From Sulfuricella sp. (GTDB lineage Bacteria; Pseudomonadota; Gammaproteobacteria; Burkholderiales; Sulfuricellaceae), in assembly GCA_041651995.1 (NCBI GenBank), contig JBAZID010000008.1:48271-112270 (forward strand): a stretch of DNA of 64,000 bases. The letters are read 5' to 3'. Under the pieces are notes generated by a model. That model was not told the origin of the DNA. It did no database searches and was given only the letters and a program-made list of their open reading frames with translations. A program made the position numbers and the translations under genes. Below are positions 57,799 to 64,000 of the stretch, piece after piece (the stretch's first letter is position 1; every line of letters begins with the position of its first letter).

Positions 57799-57903
57799 GG
57801 TGTTGCTTATGGCCCGGCGCTGGCTCATGGATTGATTTCCCCGCCTGACGAAACAAGCCACATCCGCTACAATTAGCGGGATCCTTCACCCGGCATTCAG
57901 TCT

Positions 57904-59175
57904 ATGGTCCCGCACCTCACCACCGCCCTTACCGGCCCGCTGCTCGATCTCGAACAGCACATGCTTGACGCCCAGCCGCGCATCGAACAATGGCTCCGCG
58001 CCAAATGGCAGGAGCACGATGCCCCTTTTTATGCCTCGGTGGACCTGCGCAACGCCGGATTCAAGCTGGCGCCGGTGGACACCAACCTGTTTCCCGGCGG
58101 CTTCAATAACCTGAATCCGGATTTCATGCCGCTATGCGTGCAGGCAACGATGTCGGCGGTGGAAAAAGTCTGCCCGGTGGCACAGCGCTTTCTGCTTATC
58201 CCGGAAAATCACACGCGCAACACCTTCTATTTGCAAAATGTTGCCACGCTTGCGGGTATCCTGCGTCATGCGGGCCTGTCGGTGCGCATCGGCAGCCTGT
58301 TGCCGGAAATCACCGGCCCCACCGTGATGGACTTGCCGGGCGGCCAGAGCCTGACGCTGGAGCCTGTAAGGCGCGAAGGAGACAAGCTCAGGCTGGATGG
58401 TTTCGAGCCGTGTGCTGTCCTGCTCAACAACGATCTTTCCGCGGGCATACCGGAACTGCTCAAAGGGCTGAAGCAGCCCGTTATCCCGCCGCTGCATGCC
58501 GGCTGGGCGACACGGCGCAAAACCCATCATTTCAGCGCTTATGATCAGGTGGCGGCGGAATTTTCCAGCATCATCCACATGGACCCCTGGCTGATCAATC
58601 CCTTCTTCGACGATTGCCATGAAATCAATTTTCAGGAGCGCAATGGCGAGGAATGTCTGGCGGCAAAAGTGGACGAGCTGCTTCAGGATATCCGCGAAAA
58701 ATACCGCGAGTATGGCGTGAAGAACGCCCCCTTCGTCATCGTCAAGGCCGATGCGGGCACTTACGGCATGGGGGTCATGACGGTCAAGGATGCCTCCGAG
58801 GTCAGGGGGCTCAACCGCAAGCAACGCAACAAGATGTCGGTCATCAAGGAAGGCCAGCAGGTCAGCGAAGTCATCATTCAGGAAGGCGTCTATACCTTTG
58901 AGAGCATCAACGAAGCGGTGGCCGAGCCGGTGGTGTACATGATGGATCACTTCGTGGTGGGCGGTTTTTACCGCGTCCACACCGGGCGCGGCCAGGACGA
59001 AAATCTCAACGCTCCGGGCATGCACTTCGTGCCGCTGGCATTCGACACCTCCTGTTCCCTGCCCGATTATGCCGCCGGGCCGGACACTCCACCCAACCGC
59101 TTCTATGCCTACGGCGTGGTAGCGAGGCTGGCGCTGCTGGCGGCGGCAATCGAGCTGGAAAACGCAGCGCGATAA
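57904..59175 (+). CDS. gshA: Glutamate--cysteine ligase (beta/acidithiobacillus type)
   Basis: 423 residues. The family signature includes FYASVDLRNAGFKLAPVDTNLFPGGFNNLN, ENHTRNTFYLQNVATL, APFVIVKADAGTYGMGVMTV and QEGVYTFESINEAVAEPVVYMMDHFVVGGFYRVH. This form differs from E. coli GshA and is typical of beta-proteobacteria and Acidithiobacillus. It makes gamma-glutamylcysteine, the first step to glutathione, which also buffers copper. Confidence 0.92.
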   Translation: MVPHLTTALTGPLLDLEQHMLDAQPRIEQWLRAKWQEHDAPFYASVDLRNAGFKLAPVDTNLFPGGFNNLNPDFMPLCVQATMSAVEKVCPVAQRFLLIPENHTRNTFYLQNVATLAGILRHAGLSVRIGSLLPEITGPTVMDLPGGQSLTLEPVRREGDKLRLDGFEPCAVLLNNDLSAGIPELLKGLKQPVIPPLHAGWATRRKTHHFSAYDQVAAEFSSIIHMDPWLINPFFDDCHEINFQERNGEECLAAKVDELLQDIREKYREYGVKNAPFVIVKADAGTYGMGVMTVKDASEVRGLNRKQRNKMSVIKEGQQVSEVIIQEGVYTFESINEAVAEPVVYMMDHFVVGGFYRVHTGRGQDENLNAPGMHFVPLAFDTSCSLPDYAAGPDTPPNRFYAYGVVARLALLAAAIELENAAR

Positions 59176-59277
59176 GCTGTTGCCGGGCGGGGGCATTTTA
59201 TCGTGCCCGGCTGACCGGCTTCAGGATTTCCCGCCCTTATTGGCGATCGCAAGCGGAAATTCGCCATCAAGTCCCAA

Positions 59278-59393
59278 GTAGGTTGGGTTGAGCTGTTTTG
59301 CGAAACCCAACAAACCCAAACTTCAACACCGGCGCTTGGATGATTTGGGTTTGTTGGGTTACGGCGCAAAAAACCGCGCCTAACCCAACCTAC
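59278..59393. repeat. GTAGGTTGGGTT nested inverted-repeat element
   Basis: Outer arms GTAGGTTGGGTT and AACCCAACCTAC; inner arms AACCCAACAAACCCAAA (59304-59320) and TTTGGGTTTGTTGGGTT (59344-59360), exact complements. A common type of dispersed proteobacterial repeat, in the 420-bp gap after gshA. The rest of that gap holds only the hairpin at 59448. Confidence 0.85.
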
Positions 59394-59447
59394 ATGAGGC
59401 GCGTCGTTCAGTCGATGCGTATCCGGATTTTCAGTCCGTAATTCAAA

Positions 59448-59470
59448 CCCACCTGCTTTAGCGGGTGGTT
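59448..59470. repeat. CCACC-TGCTTTAGC-GGTGG hairpin, possible IS200/IS605-type end
   Basis: CCACCTGC TTTA GCGGGTGG with a preceding CAGTCCGTAATTCAAA. Subterminal hairpins of this kind mark ends of IS200/IS605 elements and their non-autonomous derivatives. No transposase gene is near; it could be a relic. Confidence 0.4.
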
Positions 59471-59596
59471 GTTTACTCAAGGCGCGCGCGGCTGGCGCTT
59501 GAATCTTGCGCCGCCTCCGGCAAGAAGTCGCTGAAAATCCGTTATAATCCGCGTCTTACTCTGCATCCAAGTACTGGTTGTTAATCATTTATTACT

Positions 59597-61402
59597 ATGA
59601 CCCCCCGCAACAGGGCATCCCGATTGCGGTCTGGCAGGCTGGACGTGACGAAAACCGAACTGAGCAGCAAAACGCTGTATTTCAGGCTTCTACGCTATAT
59701 TCTTCCTTATTGGCGCGTCTTCGCCATATCGGTCGTCAGCACCATCTTAGTCGCCGCTACCGAGCCTGCTCTACCCGCGCTTCTCAAGCCTCTGCTGGAT
59801 GGCAGCTTCGTCCAGCGGGATCCGGCCATGATCAAGCTGATCCCGCTCGCACTGGTGGGCCTGTTCCTGTTGCGAGGGCTTTTTACCTTCATCAGCAACT
59901 ACACCATCAACTGGGTTTCTTCCCGCTTGGTGATGGATCTGCGCAACCTGATGTTCGATCGCCTGGTCACGCTGCCGACCCCTTTTTACGACAACATTTC
60001 GTCCGGTACGGTGGTTGCCAATGTGGCATTCAACGTCATGCAGGTGACTTCGGCCGGGGCGAATATCGTCACCGTGCTGGTGCGTGACAGCTTTACCATC
60101 CTTGGTCTGCTCGGCTGGCTCTTTTACCTGAACTGGAGGCTGACCCTGATCGCATTGGTCATGATTCCCCTGATCGCATTCACGGTCAGGCTATTCAGCC
60201 AGCGCTTGCGGCGCATGAGCAGGGGTGCGCAAAGCACCATGGGAGACATCACCCACGCCCTGGAAGAGACCCTGAGCGGCCACAAGGTGGTAAAAATCTT
60301 TGGCGGGCAGGAATATGAAAAAGAGCGCTTCCATGCCGCGACCAATCGGATGCGCACCTTCAACATGAAGGAAACCGTAGCCTCCGGCCTGAATGTTCCG
60401 CTGGTGCAACTGTTTGCCGCCATAGCCCTGGCCGTCATCATCTATTTCGCGACCCTCGATTCAGCGGGAAACCAGGTCAGTGTCGGCACCTTTGTCTCTT
60501 TCATTACCGCCATGCTGATGCTGCTCGCTCCCCTCAAACGCCTGACCGGCGTGAGCGAATCGCTGCAAAAGGGTCTGGCGGCCGCCGAAATCATATTTGA
60601 AATGCTCGATCGGGTGCCGGAGCCGGATCATGGCACAGTGGAAATTTCCCGTGCAAAAGGTGAACTGGAACTCCGCAACGTCACCCTGCGCTACGAGGCG
60701 GATGCCTCGCTTGCGCTCAACAATGTTTCCCTCAAGATCCTTCCGGGCGAAACCATTGCCCTGGTCGGGCAGTCGGGCGGCGGAAAAACCTCGCTGGTCA
60801 ACCTGATCCCGCGTTTTTACCACCCCAGCAGCGGGGAAATCCTGCTCGACGGCCACAATATCGAAGATATCAGGCTGACCAGCCTGCGCGACAACATCGC
60901 ATTCGTGAGCCAGGATGTCGTGCTGTTCAACGATACGGTTGCAGCCAACATCGCTTACGGCCGCGAGCGCGGCGCCAGTGAAACGGAAATCGTCGCCGCG
61001 GCGGAAGCTGCCCACGCCATGGAATTCATCCGCGAAATGCCGCAAGGCCTGCAAACACTGGTGGGCGAAAACGGCGTCAAGCTCTCCGGCGGGCAAAGGC
61101 AGCGCCTCGCCATCGCGCGCGCCATTCTGAAAAACGCCCCCATCCTGATCCTCGACGAAGCCACCTCGGCGCTGGACACCCACTCCGAGCGCCATGTTCA
61201 GGCCGCTCTGGAAACCCTGATGCAGAACCGTACCACCCTGGTCATTGCTCACCGCCTCTCCACCATCGAGAAGGCGGACCGGATCGTGGTCATGCAAAAA
61301 GGCCAGGTGGCGGAGGCGGGCACGCACCAGGAATTGCTGGCCCGCAACGGCATTTACGCCAACCTCCATCGCATCCAGTTTGCGCTGGAGGGCAAGCCGT
61401 GA
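59597..61402 (+). CDS. msbA: Lipid A export ATP-binding/permease protein MsbA
   Basis: 601 residues. Six-helix exporter domain (LLRYILPYWRVFAISVVSTIL to about residue 330) and a C-terminal ABC domain: Walker A GQSGGGKTS (third G for the more usual C/S), Q-loop FVSQDVVLFNDTVAANIAYG, signature LSGGQRQRLAIARAIL, Walker B ILILDEATSALD, H-loop VIAHRLST. It flips lipid A-core across the inner membrane. ATG 59597 lacks a good RBS; GTG 59645 is possible. Overlaps the glycosyltransferase (ATGA-type, 4 nt). Confidence 0.92.
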   Translation: MTPRNRASRLRSGRLDVTKTELSSKTLYFRLLRYILPYWRVFAISVVSTILVAATEPALPALLKPLLDGSFVQRDPAMIKLIPLALVGLFLLRGLFTFISNYTINWVSSRLVMDLRNLMFDRLVTLPTPFYDNISSGTVVANVAFNVMQVTSAGANIVTVLVRDSFTILGLLGWLFYLNWRLTLIALVMIPLIAFTVRLFSQRLRRMSRGAQSTMGDITHALEETLSGHKVVKIFGGQEYEKERFHAATNRMRTFNMKETVASGLNVPLVQLFAAIALAVIIYFATLDSAGNQVSVGTFVSFITAMLMLLAPLKRLTGVSESLQKGLAAAEIIFEMLDRVPEPDHGTVEISRAKGELELRNVTLRYEADASLALNNVSLKILPGETIALVGQSGGGKTSLVNLIPRFYHPSSGEILLDGHNIEDIRLTSLRDNIAFVSQDVVLFNDTVAANIAYGRERGASETEIVAAAEAAHAMEFIREMPQGLQTLVGENGVKLSGGQRQRLAIARAILKNAPILILDEATSALDTHSERHVQAALETLMQNRTTLVIAHRLSTIEKADRIVVMQKGQVAEAGTHQELLARNGIYANLHRIQFALEGKP

Positions 61403-62505
61403 CGTTTACGGTGCTGCATACCGAATCGTCCAAGGGCTGGGGTGGTCAGGAGAGCCGCATTCTGCACGAGGCGATCGGGCTCGGAAAACTTGGCGCGCGC
61501 GTGATCATCCTGGGCCAGCCCGGCAGCGGATTGACGCAGCGGGCTGCGGAACATGGCATCGAAACCCGGCATGTAGCCATGCGCAACAGCTTTGATTTCG
61601 CCGCGATTCGCGCCATGCTCAGGATAATCCGGGCAGACAGGGTGGATGTGATCAACACCCACAGCGGGCGCGATACCCTGCTGGCCGGCCTCGCCGGGCG
61701 CCTGAGCCGCAGTCGGCCCCTCATCGTCAGAACCCGCCACCTGGCATTGCCGATCACCTCCAGGTGGACTTACAGCATCCTGCCCCACAAGGTGGTGACC
61801 GTCAGCAATTATGTGCGCGAATATCTGCTCGGTACGGGCGTCAAGCCCGGGCAGGTGGTCACGATTCATACCGGCATCAGTTTCGACCGTTTTCAGCCCG
61901 GGGACGAGCATGCCAGCCTGAAAGCCGAACTGGGATTGCGCGAGGATACGCCCCTGATCGCAACGGTTGCGATCCTGCGCAACAAGAAGGGCCACCAGGT
62001 GCTGCTGGAAGCCATACCCCGGGTATTGGCTGAATTTCCGTCGGCTGTTTTCATATTTGCCGGGAACGGCCCGCAGCAACAGAATATCGAGCGGACCATC
62101 CGCGAGAAAGGGCTGGGCGACAGGGTGCGCCTGCTGGGCCTGAGAAAAGATGTGCCGGCGATCCTGAAATCCTGCGACATGTTTGTCCTGCCCACCCTGG
62201 AAGAGGCGCTGGGCACTTCCTTCATCGAAGCCATGGCGATGGAAAAGCCGGTCATCGGCTGCAATGTTGGCGGGGTGCCGGAAGTCATTCGCGATGGGGT
62301 CAACGGTATCCTGGTCAAGGCTGGAGATCCAGGCGATCTGGCGCAAGCCATTATCCGCCTGCTGCAAGACCCGGCCGCGGCGCGCAAAATGGGCTCGGCG
62401 GGAAAGGCTGTCGCCAACGCCGAGTATTCGGTGGAGACCATGTGCCAGCGGATGTTTCAGCTCTACCAGGATATGCTCCAGCAACGCGTGCAGAGGTTGC
62501 CTTGA
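61399..62505 (+). CDS. Glycosyltransferase family 4
   Basis: 368 residues from GTG 61399 (overlaps msbA). GT-B fold: N-terminal TESSKGWGGQESRILHEAIGLGKLG, and the C-terminal nucleotide-sugar domain ILRNKKGHQVLLEAIPRVL ... VFIFAGNGPQQQNIE ... PTLEEALGTSFIEAMAMEKPVIGCNVGGVPEVI with the E-x7-E motif. Probably adds a sugar to LPS core or a surface polysaccharide. Confidence 0.9.
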   Translation: MTFTVLHTESSKGWGGQESRILHEAIGLGKLGARVIILGQPGSGLTQRAAEHGIETRHVAMRNSFDFAAIRAMLRIIRADRVDVINTHSGRDTLLAGLAGRLSRSRPLIVRTRHLALPITSRWTYSILPHKVVTVSNYVREYLLGTGVKPGQVVTIHTGISFDRFQPGDEHASLKAELGLREDTPLIATVAILRNKKGHQVLLEAIPRVLAEFPSAVFIFAGNGPQQQNIERTIREKGLGDRVRLLGLRKDVPAILKSCDMFVLPTLEEALGTSFIEAMAMEKPVIGCNVGGVPEVIRDGVNGILVKAGDPGDLAQAIIRLLQDPAAARKMGSAGKAVANAEYSVETMCQRMFQLYQDMLQQRVQRLP

Positions 62506-63326
62506 GCCGGGCTTCAGCCGTTCCCGTATTGATGTATCACCATGTCAGCCCGAATCCCGGGCTGGTGACCGTCTCTCCCGAAACATTCGCCGCACAGATG
62601 GAATACCTTGCCGCAAGAGGATATACGACGCTCGGCGCCGACGTGTTTGCTGCATTCCTGCGCGGCGAATGCGAGGTGCCGGAGAAAAGCGTGCTCATCA
62701 CCTTCGATGACGGTTACCTCGACAACTATGTCCACGCCTACCCCATCCTGCAAAAATTCTCGCTCCATGCCGTGCTGTTTATCGTGACGGGCTGGATCGG
62801 CGAGGGCCCGGCGCGCTCCCATGCGGGCATGCAGGCGCCCATCCCGGATTGTCCAGATCACCGTGGCTGCATGAGCGAAATCGAGGCCGGGCGGAAGGAC
62901 AAGGTGATACTGCGCTGGTCAGAAATCGAAAGCATGAAGCAGGCCGGGGTGTTCGAGTTTCACTCCCATACGCACAGCCATGTGCGCTGGGACAAGGAAT
63001 ACGCCGATCCGGAGCAGCGGATTGCCGCGCTCGGCAAGGATTTGCTGGATTCGCGCGCGACCCTGGCCCGGCGTCTCGGCAACGATCAGCCGCAGCTCTG
63101 CTGGCCCTGGGGCTACTACGAACCGGCCTATGTCGATGCGGCCCTCGCCGCCGGGTTCGGCACGCTCTACAGCGTGACCAAGGGCGCGGCCAGGCGGGGC
63201 ACGTCACCGCATGCCATCCCGCGCATCGTGGTCAAGGACAAGCCCGTGAACTGGTTCGCCCGCCGCCTGTGGATCTATTCGCATCCATTGATCGCGGCGC
63301 TTTACACCCGCTTGCGCGGCGACTGA
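62502..63326 (+). CDS. Polysaccharide deacetylase family protein (NodB homology)
   Basis: About 274 residues from TTG 62502, overlapping the upstream stop. VPVLMYHHVSPNPGLVTVS and the motif LITFDDGYLDNYVHAYPIL supply the Asp pair, FEFHSHTHSHVRW the metal histidines, and LCWPWGYYEPAYVDAALAAGFGTLYSV the later motifs. It removes N-acetyl groups from a glycan, here likely an envelope saccharide given its neighbours. Confidence 0.9.
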   Translation: MSRASAVPVLMYHHVSPNPGLVTVSPETFAAQMEYLAARGYTTLGADVFAAFLRGECEVPEKSVLITFDDGYLDNYVHAYPILQKFSLHAVLFIVTGWIGEGPARSHAGMQAPIPDCPDHRGCMSEIEAGRKDKVILRWSEIESMKQAGVFEFHSHTHSHVRWDKEYADPEQRIAALGKDLLDSRATLARRLGNDQPQLCWPWGYYEPAYVDAALAAGFGTLYSVTKGAARRGTSPHAIPRIVVKDKPVNWFARRLWIYSHPLIAALYTRLRGD

Positions 63327-63357
63327 TGCGTTACACCGCAGAGATTGGGAGCCAGTG

Positions 63358-64000
63358 GTGAAAGCCTTGCTGAATCAGCTCCTTCGGCTTGTTGTTGCCA
63401 TTTACACACGGCTCCGGCGGGAAAAGATTCAAAAGATCGACGCGCCCTGGCATCCGGCGACCGCGCCCCGGTCTATCCTGGTGTTTTCCAACACGGCCCT
63501 CGGCGACACGCTGCTTTCAACCCCGGCCATCGTTTCCCTGCGCAACGCGTTCCCGGATGCCCGGATCACCTTTTTTACCGGCAAAGCCTTTGCCCCGCTA
63601 TTTGCCAGTTTTGAGGCCGTCGACAGCATGGTGCTCTATCATGGCGGCTACAGGCGATTTCTGCGCACCGTCATGGAGTTGCGCAGGCAGAAGCCGGAGA
63701 TCGCCCTGCTGTTGCACTCGAACGCGCCGCAAGACATTCCCCTGGCCGTTCTGAGCGGAGCCCGCGTCATTCTCAAGACGCCGACCAAAAGCGAATACCG
63801 GAAATACCTTTCCTGCGAGTTTCCCTCCAGGACGCAACACACCATCGAGGAGCGCCTCGACCTCGTCCGCGCCATCGGCGCCACGTCGCTTACCCGGCGC
63901 ATGTCCCTGCCGCGGCGTTACGGCCCGGCAACCGGCATGGCCCCATCTGGAGCAGGCCGCTTCAAGGGGGTAACCACCATAGGCTTCAGGCCGGGGCGGC
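63358..64000 (+). CDS. Glycosyltransferase family 9 (heptosyltransferase-like), 3' truncated
   Basis: The frame is open from GTG 63358 (GGGAG 7-9 nt upstream) to the window end; 214 residues visible. SILVFSNTALGDTLLSTPAIVSLRNAFPDARITFFTG is the GT9 signature that begins heptosyltransferases such as WaaF and RfaQ. About 100 or more C-terminal residues are missing. It probably acts in LPS core synthesis with the preceding three genes. Confidence 0.88.
   Translation, partial: MKALLNQLLRLVVAIYTRLRREKIQKIDAPWHPATAPRSILVFSNTALGDTLLSTPAIVSLRNAFPDARITFFTGKAFAPLFASFEAVDSMVLYHGGYRRFLRTVMELRRQKPEIALLLHSNAPQDIPLAVLSGARVILKTPTKSEYRKYLSCEFPSRTQHTIEERLDLVRAIGATSLTRRMSLPRRYGPATGMAPSGAGRFKGVTTIGFRPGR

Overview
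The window is about 64 kb of GC-rich, densely coding chromosome. It most likely comes from a betaproteobacterium close to the Nitrosomonadales/Gallionellales/Sulfuricellaceae, an inference from gene families and gene order. The clues are dapF-DUF484-xerC, ahpC-ahpF-dps, pepP-ubiH-ubiI/F-dsbC, dac-dat-ybeD-lipB-lipA, hslVU, a RegB/RegA redox two-component pair and the GshA type typical of beta- and acidithiobacilli. I saw no rRNA, tRNA, CRISPR array, phage or complete insertion sequence. The first gene (solute:sodium symporter) and the last gene (GT9 glycosyltransferase) are cut by the window edges.

Layout. 1-11.2 kb: housekeeping genes (DHH phosphoesterase, MazG-like hydrolase, 2Fe-2S ferredoxin, a Phd/VapC-type toxin-antitoxin pair, a NodIJ-like ABC exporter, RhlE helicase, YceH, dapF-DUF484-xerC). 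11.2-14.2 kb: a peroxide-defence block (ahpC, ahpF, dps) with an OxyR-like site in front of ahpC. 14.2-19.8 kb: leftward methyltransferase, dsbC, two ubiquinone hydroxylases, a GIY-YIG nuclease between two copies of a palindromic repeat, and pepP. 19.8-27.2 kb: rlpA, a class II Fic protein, dac-dat-DUF493-lipB-lipA and DUF1456-RIO kinase. 27.3-32.3 kb: a metal (probably zinc) uptake cluster and a STAS protein. 32.3-39.4 kb: hslVU, carbonic anhydrase, a Fur-box gene, an ABC-F protein and cytochrome b561. 39.4-44 kb: a multidomain diguanylate cyclase and regA-regB. 44.1-57.6 kb: an accessory metal-acquisition region with three TonB-dependent receptors, a PepSY protein, a Cys/His-bearing beta-propeller, a thioredoxin-like protein and tonB-exbB-exbD. 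57.9-64 kb: gshA and an envelope-glycan block (msbA-like, GT4, deacetylase, GT9).

Most interesting is the 42-57.6 kb region. The third receptor carries both halves of the CxxxM/HxM copper site described for OprC. The second receptor has a Cys-Cys plug loop and is followed by a secreted propeller with CECC and CPHH motifs and a CSHC thioredoxin-like protein, which suggests a copper-acquisition operon. Four upstream regions (regB/sel1, receptor 1, receptor 2, tonB) carry 15-bp palindromes of the type GCGGCA-N3-TGCCGC, tandem in at least three of them. These match the RegA/RegR-type box as I remember it, and regA-regB lie directly beside them. Receptors 1 and 2 also share an FNR-like site and a conserved leader. 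I propose a RegBA/FNR-controlled (redox and oxygen) metal-acquisition regulon.

The window is also rich in small palindromic repeats of several families. Some have become coding: one ends pepP and another gives ubiH its start codon, one supplies the C-terminus of LipB, and one is inserted in frame inside PepP.
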